From assembly GCA_009363875.1 (NCBI GenBank), contig CM018683.1:60156981-60220980 (forward strand): 64,000 nucleotides of DNA. The letters run 5' to 3'. Each line of letters begins with the position of its first letter. Position 1 is the stretch's first letter. This stretch comes from Mikania micrantha. Lineage: Eukaryota; Streptophyta; Magnoliopsida; Asterales; Asteraceae. The translations under genes and the position numbers were made by a program. Positions 1-11,922 of the stretch are shown here, one piece after another. The notes beneath the pieces are model-generated. The model was not told where the DNA came from, did no database searches, and saw only the letters and a program-made list of their open reading frames with translations.

Positions 1-64
1 TTTATTATACTATATTTTGTGAATTACTTTGAAATTCATCTTTTTCTTTCTTTCTTTCTTACAG

Positions 65-1239
65 CTGGTTCTTAGAAGGCTTAGATTTGTTGACCTTAGC
101 TATTCAAAATTGAGAACCTTTGACCATGGAATGGCTCTAAGTATCGTAGAATTACATCTTGAAGGATGTAAAGACTTGGTAGAACTCCATATGCCTGTTG
201 CACTTCCCATGCTCAACAACCTCAACCTTAGTCATTCTAAGGTGAGTAATCTAAACCTTGGAATGACTCCAAATATTAATGAGTTAAGTCTTACTAGATG
301 TGATGACCTCGTAGAACTCCAAATACTGGTTGCACTTCCAATGCTCGAGTACCTCAACCTTAGTCATTCTAAGGCGAGTAATCTTAACCTCGGGATGACT
401 CCAAATATCAAGAAATTACATTTTGAAGGATGTAAATATTTGGTAGAACTCCAAATGCCTGTTGCACTTCCAATGCTCAACAACCTCAACCTTAGTCATT
501 CTAAGATGAGTAATCTTAACCTCGGGATGACTCCAAATATCATTGAATTACATCTTGAAGGATGTAAAGACTTGGTAGAACTCCAAATGCCTGTTTCACT
601 TCCCATGCTCAACAACCTCAACCTTAGTCATTCTAAGATGAGTAATCTTAACCTCGGGATGACTCCAAATATCATTGAATTACATCTTGAAGGATGTAAA
701 GACTTGGTAGAACTCCAAATGCCTGCTTCACTTCCCATGCTCAACAACCTCAACCTTAGTCATTCTAAGATGAGTAATCTTATCCTTGGGATGATTCCAA
801 ATATTAAGGAGTTAAGTCTATGTGGTTGCACAAACCTTGATTCTTTTTTAGCAAGCATTTGTGGTTTAAATCATTTAACAGCGCTTGCACTTGATGGCAA
901 TATTCCAGAGGCACCCAAGTATTTGTGGAAGTAAAAAAGTCTAGAGAAGCTAACTTTATCTTTGAAAGAGATTAAGCATCTTCCAGATAACATTTGTACG
1001 TTGAAACATCTGAAATCTCTTGATCTGAAATCTTGTTGGCTTCTGGAGCATCTACCCATGGATCTTGGAGGATTAGAGTGCTTAGAGGAGTTACACCTTG
1101 TGTATCCTTACGAGATATACATGACAGCATCCATAAAATGAAGTGTTTAAAACTGTCAAATATTGAAGGTTCAGGCATAAGGCGTCTTCCAGAGAGTAAT
1201 TTTCAATTGAAAGATCTACGTATAATTGGGTCTACTTGA
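65..1239 (+). pseudogene. TIR-NBS-LRR resistance gene, LRR fragment (decayed)
   Basis: This is the leucine-rich-repeat end of a TNL-type intracellular immune receptor; in intact family members this part shapes effector recognition. A pyrimidine-rich tract ending in ACAG at 61-64 looks like a 3' splice site, so the exon starts at 65. The frame then reads LRR sequence with recurring LNNLNLSHSK and LHLEGCKDLVEL motifs. It hits a TAA at 932-934, after which the same frame continues with clear LRR sequence (KEIKHLPDNICTLKHLKSL). Near 1100 the frame shifts, and the family pattern resumes in frame 1 (KMKCLKLSNIEGSGIRRLPE) up to a stop at 1237-1239. The TIR and NB-ARC exons would lie upstream of the window and cannot be seen. 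One stop plus one frameshift make this a pseudogene or a truncated allele. The family call is firm; the loss of function is inferred. Confidence 0.85.
176..835 (+). repeat. Five tandem 132-bp LRR units
   Basis: The words TTGGTAGAACTCC or CTCGTAGAACTCC recur at 176, 308, 440, 572 and 704, exactly 132 bp (44 codons) apart. Units 3 to 5 are nearly identical, for example in the SHSKMSNLNLGMTPNI stretch. This points to recent unequal exchange within the LRR exon. The period keeps the reading frame, as expected for copies made while the gene was still coding. Confidence 0.92.
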
Positions 1240-3360
1240 CAGTTTATCGTATGGTTTTACATCCATAACAGAAATTTCAACAAACACAGCCTCCTGTTAC
1301 ATAAGCGATTACTTTGATTTGAATTTGAAGTAGTCGAGCATGAACGAACGATGTCCTTTCACGTGATTATATGTGGAATTCAGGTAATTTGAAGGAATAC
1401 TTTCTTAAAAATGAGTGTAATGTATTAATGTTCTAACAATGGATGTAAGAAATCTCATATAACTTGTTTATTTTGCTTTTGTACTTTTGAATGACAGATA
1501 TAAAAAATGGAGAATTGATGCATTTGTTGAAAATTAATTACCAAGATAATGTTTTTAATCTTTGTAAGATTCTTACTCCTAATCTTAATTATTAATTTAG
1601 TTAATTATCTTATTTAGCACACTTATATTTTTCTACTCATTTTAGTTATTTGTTAAACTAAACGTAAATCAGAATATTTTTATGATACAACTTATGTTAT
1701 ATAATAATACTATTTTTTTAAACTGAACCTAAGACAAAAAATAGTATTTATTTAAATCCTTGTTATTTATGTCCTATGGTTCTTATTACCCACAGGTAAT
1801 TAAAAACATAAATAAAATTCATCAAAAGTGTTATATACTACTAAATATTTAAAAACTACCAATTAAATCATTATAAGTTTATGATTTTTTTTTATGTATT
1901 TTTAAACTAAACTGGTATAATAAAGTAATAAACTTGTTCAAAATTGGGGGTGAGCAAAAATAGACCCGTTAAATAAAAACCAAACTGTTAATTTTAGGTT
2001 TTATATGATAGGTTTTATATTTAATTTAATAACTAATATATATAAAAAATAACGGTGGATGCAATTTTTGAGAGCAGAAAATATGGTTAACCAAGTTTAT
2101 TCATAACCCTTCATTTATATCCTTGTTAGATACGTGATTGTTTGTATTATTCGGATAAAAATATTAATCTTCATCTATCGGATTGACCTGAATAACCCGA
2201 CTAAAATCTTTTACCAGATTAAACCTGACCATATTTTTATTATTTATTAACTTAATACACATTAAAAATCTCAATTTCTTTCAGCTATGTTGTGTAAGGA
2301 CTGAAGAATCAAACATTTAAATCCATAATATTTTTTTGTTAGATATTTAGTATAAGACCTTTAATTATTAAAAGTATGATAAAAGTTGTAATACGAATAT
2401 TAATCAAATTATTAATTATTTTATAATATATAAAATTGTTAGAAAATTATAAGTATGATTAATAATATAAATAAATCACACAATATTTAATTAATGAAAG
2501 TTCAATAAAATTAGAACTGAGAAACTAAATGATTAAAACACTAGTTTTCTAAATATTTTTTCCACGACAACATTTTGGTAGGTAATTTTCTTAATGGCAC
2601 TTTTTTTTTTGTGGTTAAAAACTCATTTAATTTTGGGCTTATACCAAATATTGAGAATTTATATTTAAAACATTTAATTACTTATATGCAAAATGATGGG
2701 GAATTTCATTGGAATATTTAATATAATTTCTTTTTTGCAAAGCATACCAAGGTCTATTAGCTCTCTCTAAACATATAAACTATACGAGTTGGGTCCTCTA
2801 AAAATAAGTTTTTGCTTAACCACCTTGAAACCCATTTGTTTATATTGTAGTTGTGTTTTTATGTTCTGTATTTTTAAGTAATGAATAAGACAACAAAATA
2901 TAGTACAAACAAACACAAATCCAATATAAAAAACCATGTACAAAGAAATAGATGTTTTATATTTTATACAAAATTTTATTTTTAATTAATTATACATTGT
3001 TTAATAATTGTAAAAACTGTTGCAGAATAGGATGAACCCGATTTGTGAAAATTAAGCAAAAGAAGAACAGAGAAAGTGTTGAAGATGTGTAGAAGAGTGA
3101 TGAAGAACAAATAATAATTTGAGATGTAATGTAATTAATTGATGAACACAAATGATGTACAACAATAATAGTTTCACATTTAACAAGATTACATTACCTA
3201 CTTTTCACATGCTCTCAAGTTCCATGAACAAAGAATCTATGGAGTTCATAGGAAAGAGCTCTCAGGATTACAGTGAATCACATTCTCACCACTCTCTTGT
3301 TTGCGTTTATTTGACAAAATAGAGAATGTGTAGATTACAGTGAATCTTAAAAGTCTGTCT
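1240..3360. other. AT-rich intergenic stretch, no gene seen
   Basis: Very AT-rich DNA with no reading frame I can support. I looked here for a 3' LTR of the neighbouring element E1, meaning sequence matching 15858-16290, and did not find one. The stretch at about 3019-3240 has the flavour of a retroelement 3' end (a GTGTTCATCAATTAATTACA-type word on the minus strand), but it has no identifiable partner. Confidence 0.5.
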
Positions 3361-6300
3361 TCAATCTGCAGTCGAAGTTCCACTTGTTGTCTGATCTTCA
3401 CAAACATTATCTGCAGCACGAATAACAACTGACTTTGGAATCTTTGATAGTCTTTCAGCTTCGAACTTTGCATCTCTATCATCTATCTCTTTCTGCAATT
3501 TCATCAACTCAACATACAAGTAATTAACATCATCCCATCTGCATCCAGAGTGAATTCCCAAAGTATAACACATTCTTGCTATAGTTTGAAATTGAACATC
3601 CATGTCTTTGTAGTTAACACCAACATCATGAAACCCTTCACTTGCATAGATTTCAACTTCATTGAGTAAATCAATATCTTGTCTTGAACAATTAACTAAC
3701 CGGATAGGATCCAGCAATCTAATCACCCTCCACTTCTCATTTTCCTTCAATAGAATAACAGCTTCAGAAGTTCTTTCATCATAGAACCAAAACTTGAAAT
3801 AAGCATTCCAATTTTGTTCTATTCTTCTCAATCTTGGTCTAGAATAAACTTTTGGTTTTGGATACACATAAGAGTTATGCTTTAACACTGAAAATTGTGG
3901 AACCAACCAATTCCATCCAGACTTAACTTCTTGTTTTAACAGCTTCTCAAATCTTTCATTGTGCTCTGTCTGAATAGGCTTTATCATTCTAAGTCTTGAT
4001 AACTGCATACACTCAAAAGAAGGTAATGACATAATGTCAAATGCTTTCCCAAAATATTGACAACCATCAGTTCTTTTAACAACATAGCATCGTCTGTTCT
4101 TCAAACTTCCAGGAATGTTGTGAAAGTAACCATAACTCACAATTCTTCCTCTCATCTTAGATTTAGATCCAATCTTGAATCTTGAGAATTGTCTTGAATG
4201 ATCTTCTTGAACTTGTTCAGCAAACACTTCAACCATTTGCTTAAAAATCATTAAATGATCAAGATATACTTGTTTTCTTCTTGACTCTCTCTCCACATAT
4301 CCATATAAGTCTTTATCTTCATAACATCACTTGTTGTACTTGGAACTCTTTTCTGAACTTCAATATCAAAGATTTTCTTCAAAGTTTGCAAATTATACAA
4401 ATTCTCATCAACATGATCATCTTGTTCTACTTCAAAAGACTGATCTGATTCTCCAACTATCATCTTTCCTGAATCATTTGCATCCTGTAGATCATTAACT
4501 TTCACTCCAAACAACACAACTAGATCTTCCTTAGAATAACCACTTTCAATATCCCCTTCTCCAAATCTCTAACTTCATTCCTTCCATTAGCTTGCTTGAA
4601 TAAATCCATAAAGGTTGGAAATGAAACATCAACAATTTTCTTTGGATACTCCAACTCTGTCAAATCTTCAATTTCTACATCTTCATTATCCTTAGCTTTA
4701 TCAGATGAAACAGATGAAATAGGATTAACATCAAAAGAAATTCCAGAAATCTTGTAAATTACTATGGCTCTAGTTATGGAATTCAATCTACTTGAACTTC
4801 CAACTCCAGTCATATCACCATCATCATCTTCATCATTATCATTGAAAGCATTAAAGCTTGGATGTTCATCAACATTAGAGTCTTCATAATCAACTTTCTC
4901 TTCTTCTTCCACATCATCAATATTAACATACACCGGATCAGCACTAACACCAGTAACTTCAGCTTGAGTTCCAGAAAGACTGACTTTGACTTGAATATCA
5001 TTCATCATTTGCTTCAACACTTGATTCTCTTTTTTCAATTCAGTAAGTTCAACACTCTGTTTATCGGTCAACAACTCCAATGATGCAATTCTATCATTCA
5101 TCAACTTCTTTTCCAGCAAGTCCTCTTCTCTCCACTTCTGAAGTTGAGCAATATGGCTTCTCATCACATCCATATCAGTTTGACTTGAATAAGACGGTTG
5201 TTCAGTTTTAGCTTTCTCCTTCTGTTTCATGTACTTGTCAAAATCTTGTGATAAAATAGAAATTCTCCGTCTCAACTCAGAATCATCATAATCCAATGAA
5301 AAGTTTAAGTCTAGATCATCTAATCCCTCAAATAAAGAATCACCTCTGGAAGTAGAAGCTTCTTCAAACGATGTTGTAACTGTTGTAGCATTCACAAAAG
5401 AAGGCATGAATGACGCAACATTTACAAACTCAGGATTAGGCATGAAAGTCTTTGTATGATCATGAAATGAAGAAGTAGAAACAGTAGCTTCTTGAACAGT
5501 CATAGCAACTGAAACATCTTGAAACGATGTTGTAACTGTTGTAGCATTCACAAAAGAAGGCATGAATGATGCAATATTTACTAACTCAGGATTAGGCATG
5601 AAAGTCTTTGTATGATCATGAACTGAAGAAGTAGAACAGTAGCTTCTTGAACAGTCACAACAACTGAAACAGGTATAGATACAGGAATAGAAACAGTTGT
5701 AGAAGATATAGTCACTGGAGAAGGTACAATAATCCTAGGAGTCCTTGACTTCTTCTTTTTAGGAACCTTAGCCATCCTCTTCTTCTTCTTAGGCCTTGAT
5801 GTCTCTGGTTCATCAACTGTAAAGTTAGGATCATTCACCTTTTCCCTTTCTTCCTCATTCTGTTGTTTGCTGGCCTTTTCTTTAGTCTCCTCACCATTCT
5901 GTTTCCAACTTGAACTGTTTCCATCTCAGACTCAGTAGATTCTTCATCAGTTTCAACACCAACATCTTCAGTATCAACATTGGAGAAGAAGCAGTAGCAT
6001 CTTCTTGTCTTTGAGCATCTTGTTGACCTGGATATATCACTTGAAGAGGAACCAATGTAGTAGGAGTTACATTTGGTGTTTCTTGAACTGGATCTTGTGT
6101 TTGTTGATGTGACTGAGAAGATTGAGCTTGAGATTGTCTAGCTTGTTGATTTTGAGGAGGAGGTGGTGGTTGTTGATCATCATCATCATCCAACTGTTCA
6201 TTGTCTGAATTTGAATCTTCATGTCTCCAAGAATCATCCAAAGGAGCAATATAGTTAGCTCTAGCACAATGACCCACCAAATCTTTAGTCAGAATATCAT

Positions 6301-7027
6301 CAGTACTCTTTTGATAGATCTTCACTTGTCCAAGACTAGAATCAATCATGTGTTTTAGCTTGAGAATGTCAGAAGCAACCCTTGGCAAATTCTGTTTAGG
6401 AAGTCTCTCATCAATCAGCATCTGAATGAATCTGGGATACATATAAAATCTGACTTTTGCCTTGGTAATGTTGTCTGACAAGTATCTGAAGATCATTGCT
6501 GAGAAGTTGAACGACTTGTTCAGAATCAATGCCACCATAGCAGACCTCATCAGATCTCTCAACTCATCAAAAGTACCCTTCCTCATGCTCAGACAATGAA
6601 GAAGTACATGAGCCAAGAACTTGTACTGCAAAGACAACTTTCCTTTCTTGATAGAATACTCACTTTATACTCCAAAATATCTTATCCTCATAAAGCATCC
6701 CTTGATACACCTCTCAGGAATCAAAGTCATTCCTACAGGTACACCTCTAAACTGTAAAACCCTTCTGATATCAGCTTCAGTAATTCTAATGGCTTGTCCA
6801 AGCACATTAGCCTCAATCACATAAGCATCATCAACAGTGATCAACCTAGCTGACTCCTAGAAACTCTGAATGTGTGATCTATAGATGTGACATGAGTTGG
6901 AGATAGCATAATAAAATCTCGATCGTCTCAAAAACTCGATCATCGGTCAAAACTCCTTGCCATTCTTTGTCGTTGGATCCAAATAAGCACACAGATTGTG
7001 TTTATCCCCAAATGTAAGAGTTGCCAT
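3361..7027 (-). pseudogene. E1 accessory 3' ORF (function unknown)
   Basis: This is a long frame downstream of RNase H, starting at the ATG at 7025-7027 (MATLTFGDKHNL) and broken by three stops before 6637 and by four or more frameshifts after it. Visible parts in order are: an N-terminal domain with FLRRSRFYYA, SHIQSF, HVLLHCLS, FNFSAMIF and MYPRFIQ motifs (7027 to about 6300); Gln- and Pro-rich sequence (about 6200-5950); a Lys-rich patch with two KKKK runs (about 5800-5740); a 52-codon duplication; a coiled coil with heptad Leu and Lys (about 5200-4980); acidic stretches; and a C-terminal part rich in aromatic residues (4296-3361). The N-terminal domain matches the one at 24028-23139 in E2. 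From memory the same domain is common in Asteraceae predicted proteins, where automatic labels vary. A nuclear role is only a guess from the basic patch. Confidence 0.7.
5366..5670 (-). repeat. 156-bp tandem duplication inside E1 accessory ORF
   Basis: The word AAACGATGTTGTAACTGTTG occurs at 5366 and again at 5522, 156 bp (52 codons) away. Downstream words such as AAAGTCTTTGTATGATCATG recur at 5445 and 5601. The right-hand copy has lost one A in the GTAGAAACAG word, which is what moves the reading frame between the pieces ending at 5581 and starting at 5599. Confidence 0.9.
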
Positions 7028-9091
7028 TCCTACAATCAAAACAAACACCAATTAAAAAAATAAAAAATCAAAAATCAAAAGTTTAAAAAAATTCAAAAAT
7101 TTCTAAGTATAGAACCAGCGAACCCTAACCTAGATTAGACGAACCTAACTACAAGACAAACCTGTTTAAAACTAACGAACCTATAAATAAACGAACCTTG
7201 AACATACAACAAACCTTATGGTCAAACGAACCTTCGACCATACAAGGTTCAGTTCAATAATGTGAAGAGGTTCGGCCCGAACCTATCAAGTTCAAACGAA
7301 CCTTTTCAAAACAATGAACCTGTGTTCATTTACACGAACTTGTTCCTGTTTAAAATCAAAATTGAAATCTAAGAATTAGTTTAAACAAATTATATCCAAA
7401 GGTTCGCCATTCTCAGATGAACAACTTTAATGAAAGCAATTTCACTCAAATTTAGATTTAAACAGATTTTAATCCAGAAGTATAGGTTCGACTAACTAGA
7501 TCTAAAAATCAAAATATCTACAAATCTAGCTGGTCAAACTCCAATCTATTTACCTATTTAGAATCACAATACAATTCCGAAACTAATGATATAACGCAAA
7601 GATACTGAATGATCCAGAATCGAAGGTTCGTGGAAGTGGTTCTGATGAAAGTGACGAAGGTTATTCACGAACCTTTGTATTTAAACGAACGTGTGAACAA
7701 ACCTTTTCAACGAACCTTTGACCAAACCTATTGAACGAACCTGTCAACAAACCTTTCAAGCGAACCTTTCAACAAACCTGTTGAACGAACATGTCAACAA
7801 ACCTGATCAACGAACCTACTCTCAAACCTATCATCCGAACCTCCAAACAAACCTTTTCAAAAATCAATTTTATTTAAAATTTCAAACAAACCAATGTTTT
7901 AATGTTTGAGAGTTAAAACAAATAATCAAAAAATTATTGAATTAACATCATATAAAAAACAAAAATCTTTTTGTATTTTTCAAATTTTATATCAAACACA
8001 CTACAAAAGTAATGAACCTAATTATGAAATATAAAAATAACCAAAATAAACACATATTTTTGGTGAGAAAGATCCAGACATGAGATCATATTATTACAAT
8101 CATCAACACACCTGATTGAATTAATGAATATATTTATTAGCAAATTAGAATTCAAAGATGATTGTGAGTATAAATCCTCTTTAAATTTAATTACTTAGTT
8201 AAAATATCAATTGAAATAAAACCATCAAATACTTTATGTTCTCCATTTACTTGAACACATCCCCGTTTTATGAATAATTAAACAAACAATAATGTCCTTG
8301 AACAATTTACTTTAATTTTAACTAGCTTGATCATGCACAAACAAAATAGAATTTCTTTTGAAAAACAACAAAATGTAAAACAAATTGAAATTGTTCAAAA
8401 TCTTGGAATCAAGGTTGATACTCTCGTATGCTTAGATGATCCAGAAAATGAACAAAACAATAATTTAAGATTAAGCTTTTAACAATCAGATCGATATTTT
8501 CATATACACAGAGACTGTCCAAAACTTAATCAAACCAAGAAAACAAATTTGAATTGTTTAAAGCTATAACAATCAGGTCGATACATAAGTATACGCAGAG
8601 AATGTTTCAGCTTTAAACTAAAATAAAAGAAAAACCAAATTTAGAATTTCTTTTAAAACTGAACACATGATCAAAAAACTAGTAACTTAAATTTTTGTTC
8701 AAGAACATATTGTAAGATTAACACACACTCATTCAGGACAAAGCTAAGCACTGTATTCTAAGCAACTGATTCCCATAAAGCATAATCAAAATTTTGTCAA
8801 ATGTTATATCAACTAAGTTATAAACCTACCAACATGTCATACTAAGTAATTGTAAATGCTCTTTATGTTAACATTCTAGTATGATACGGATGCGCTTCCG
8901 ATTGCTACAATGTACTTTCATTTCTCATTTGGTCGAATCAATTTCTTAGAATTTTAATTTTTTTAATGTTTTTGTGTTTTTGATTTTTCAAATGTTTTTG
9001 AGTTTTTCAAAATTTTCCCCCCCCTAAAAACTAAAACTCAAAACAAATAAAAAACAATTAAAATATCTGATGTCAAGTTAATAAAAATTGA
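7028..9091 (-). other. E1 spacer between pol and accessory ORF
   Basis: About 2 kb without a credible gene. From about 7130 to 7860 it is crowded with the word CGAACCT, or ACAAACCT with one base changed, at irregular spacing. From 7900 to 9000 it is AT-rich. It includes two copies of an AACAATCAGRTCGATA block about 88 bp apart (about 8480 and 8568). A run of eight C lies at 9017-9024. The matching gap in E2 is only about 0.6 kb, so this spacer is enlarged. Confidence 0.6.
9017..9024 (-). other. Polypurine-tract-like run just after E1 pol
   Basis: Eight C on the plus strand read TTTTAGGGGGGGG on the element strand. This is the composition of the polypurine tract that primes second-strand synthesis in LTR elements. 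It lies about 70 bp after the RNase H frame ends, not next to an LTR. It may be an internal tract, the relic of a terminal one, or chance. Confidence 0.4.
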
Positions 9092-9600
9092 TTATGACGG
9101 AAATTGATTTGAAATGACCTCACCCATGACCCGAATGCCATTTAATTTGAGTAAATACTCAAAACGATTTTTATCAAAAGCCTTAGTGAGAAGGTCTGCT
9201 CGTTGCTCATTCGTATGTGTCTTCACCACATCAATAAGTTTCTTTTCATAGCAATCGCGTATGAAATGAAACCTAATATCAATGTGTTTAGAACGTGAAT
9301 GATACACTGGATTCTTTGTTATAGCAATAGCAGCCTCATTATCAACATGAATTGTGGTCTTAAGATAGTTCAAACCATAGTCTCTCATCTGTTGTTGTAT
9401 CCACAATACTTGTGAAGAACAACTGGCAGCAGCTACATACTCAGCCTCGCAAGTTAAAGTAGCCACAGATGTTTGCTTTTTACACTGCCAAGAAACTAAT
9501 CGTTCCCCTAAACATTGTGCACTACCAGTTGTGGATTTTCCATCTGTCTTACATCCTCCATAATCGAAGTCACTATAGGCATTGAAGGAAAAATTATCAT
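9092..9600 (-). pseudogene. E1 RNase H
   Basis: Copia-type RNase H, which removes the RNA strand during reverse transcription. The frame at about 9590-9470 reads AYSDFDYGGCK with the first catalytic Asp, followed by VSWQCKKQTSVATL. Then come CEAEYVAAASCSSQ (catalytic Glu), IHVDNEAAIAI (Asp) and HSRSKHIDIRFHF near the C-terminus. The section from 9466 down to the stop at 9092 is open. Upstream, toward RT, the frame is interrupted. Confidence 0.85.
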
Positions 9601-9783
9601 CCTTAGGATACCAGAGACCGGTGTCTGGTATACCCTTCAGATAATGAAGTATTCTCTTGACTGCAATTAGATGTGACCCTTTAGGTTATCTTGCACAGAT
9701 ACTTGTAGCAAATACAATATCTGGTCTTGAGGCAGTAAAATACATCAAACTCCCAATAATTCCACGATAAAGGGTAAGATCAA

Positions 9784-10680
9784 TCAACTCCCCCTTAGGA
9801 TCAGGCTCAATCCCCTGATTGCACTCATCTCAAATTTATCAATCATCACCTCTTTGAACTCCAAACACATTTGTTCATCGGTAGATCCAAAAATGATATC
9901 ATCTACATAAATCTGAACAAGAAGAATGTCCTTGCCCTTCTCCTGAAAGAACAAAGTTTTGTCAATATGACCCCTATTGAACCCGTGTTCAATAAGATGA
10001 GTCAATAAGGTCTCATACCAGGCACGCGGAGCCTCATGAAGACCATATATCTCTTTGTCCAAGAGGTAAACCTGATCTCGATGGATAGGATCCTCAAAGC
10101 CCGGTGGCTGACAAGCATACACTGTTTTCTTCAACGAACCATACAGAAATGCAGATTTTACATCCAACTGAAAAATTTTAAACTTCTTGTGAGCAGCAAA
10201 AGCAAGAAAAAGTCTAATTGCTTCTAACCGCGCCACAGGTGCAAAAACTTCATCATAATCAATTCCTTCAACTTGTCTAAAACCCTGAACCACTAAACGA
10301 GCTTTGTTTCTGACAATTACGCCTCTGTCATCTCGTTTACATCTCAGCACACATCTAGTACCAATCTTTTTCTCTCCTTTTGGCAAATCTACCAAATTCC
10401 AAACTCCCAGCTTTCAAAACTGATTCAATTCTTCTTGCATCGCCTCCACCCAGGCAGGCTCAAGCAAAGCTTCAGTCACAGTCTTTGGCTCTATTTGTGA
10501 AATAAATGCTGAATGCATCAAGAGCTCTTGACTGTAATGAGTTTTCTCTAACTCTACATACAAACTTTCTTCATTTGTGACTTGATTTCCTGTATGTACT
10601 CCTGCAGTTGGATCTCCTATGATCTGAGCAATCGGATTATTAACATGAACACGTGTGACATGCACTTGTGGTACACCCAC
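9784..10680 (-). pseudogene. E1 reverse transcriptase
   Basis: Copia RT, which copies element RNA into DNA. The N-terminal part (10680-10414) has the AWVEAMQEELNQF motif, then a TGA, then KGEKKIGTRC, NKARLVVQGF, DYDEVFAPVAR, FQLDVKSAFLYG, YGLHEAPRAWYE and the catalytic YVDDIIFG box near 9910. The Asp pair of YVDD and the Asp of LDVKSAF are present. Trp of the usual GTRWV motif is Cys here. The stop at about 10411 sits at a codon expected to be basic, consistent with CGA to TGA. The frame is lost after 9784, before RNase H. Confidence 0.88.
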
Positions 10681-10777
10681 ATTATGATCCAGATTTGTAA
10701 TATATCAGTATCTTGATCATGAGAAATAGCATCTTCAAAAACATCATGATCATCATTAGATGACCAATCATCATTAA

Positions 10778-11740
10778 TTACTTATGAAGTGCCTTCCTCA
10801 TGTGGTGTAGTAATACAATCTTCAGAATGTTCTGCAAGTCATACAACATTTTTAAGGTTATTTCATCATCAGAAACAATTGGAGACATATTAAAAGACTC
10901 AAACAATTTATTGTTATCAAAAAGCCAATCTGGTCCCTTTCCGTCTGGTATAGGTGTATGTCGTTGAACATCCACATGATACCATAATTCCACAACACCC
11001 GTACGTTTATTAAACACACGTTTGTTAGGAAGCCTATATCCAAGAAAGAAACCCTCTTCAACTTTAGAATTGAATTTTGAATCTTTTTTTAGCATTGCAC
11101 AAGGAGCCCCAAAAGGTTCCAAGTGTTCCAAATTAGGCTTTCGATTCTGAAGCAATTCATAACAAGTTTTATTATGTCTTTTAACAATTAAAACTCTGTT
11201 AAGAGTAAAACAAGCTGTAGCAACAACTTCACTCCAAAAAGTAATAGGAAGTTTAGAATGAGCTAGCATTGTTCTTGCAGACTCAATCATTGTCCTGTTC
11301 TTTCTTTCAACAACACCATTCATCTGAGGCTCATACGGTGCACTGAACTGTTGCTGAATGCCTGTGGAATTACAAAATTCCTCCATTTGGTGATTCTTAA
11401 ACTCGGTCCCATTATCCGATCATACACATCTCACTCTCAACTTATACAACGTCTCCAACCTATTGATCAACAACACAAAATTTTCATAAGTATCTGATTT
11501 ATGCTTTAAAAATATGACCCATGAAAATATTGAAAAGTCATTAGTCACAACAAAACAATAAGATTCATCACCTATACTTTTCACATTGATTGGTCCAAAC
11601 AAATCCATGTGAAGAAGTTCAAGTGGCATATCAATAGAAAAGATTTTTTTTTGTTTTGTGAGACTTCCTTTTCTGTTTACCCATTTTACATGACACACAC
11701 ACATCCGGAAGTTTAAAATGTTTAACTGGTACACCCTCAA
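10778..11740 (-). pseudogene. E1 integrase
   Basis: DDE integrase, which inserts the cDNA copy. The first half (11740-11420) has LELLHMDLFGP with the first catalytic Asp and YCFVVTNDFS. A TGA at about 11418 directly precedes SDNGTEF, which holds the second Asp; a CGA to TGA change would explain it. The second half (11386-10778) has QFSAPYEPQMNGVVERKNRT with the catalytic Glu, then LPITFWSEVVATACF. All three acidic residues are therefore still encoded, but one stop and a frame break split the gene. The zinc-binding N-terminal part near 11760-11800 is poorly preserved. Confidence 0.87.
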
Positions 11741-11922
11741 CTAAATGATTATACACAAGATGATTCATCTTCCGAATATGAATGTCCCATTCGCCTATGC
11801 CATGAACGTGTATCTTGCTCAGTAGCCTTGGACACTAGACATGTTTCCACTTTATTCACTGTCTCCGCCTTTGCCATGTCAAGAACATAAAGATCCTTGC
11901 TCTGATCAGCTGTCATCAGAAT

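Noticed and set aside
1033..1239. Separate small ORF after the TNL fragment
   Set aside because: It continues the same LRR protein pattern in a shifted frame, so it is part of the pseudogene.
1940..2220. Possible hAT MITE (GGGGTGAGCAAAAATAG at about 1946)
   Set aside because: No matching opposite end or target duplication could be found.
3019..3240. Candidate 3' LTR of E1
   Set aside because: Superficial retroelement 3'-end words only; it does not align with the E1 5' LTR at 15858-16290.
7718..7909. ORF in the CGAACCT-rich spacer
   Set aside because: The peptide only reflects the repeated words; there is no domain or start context.
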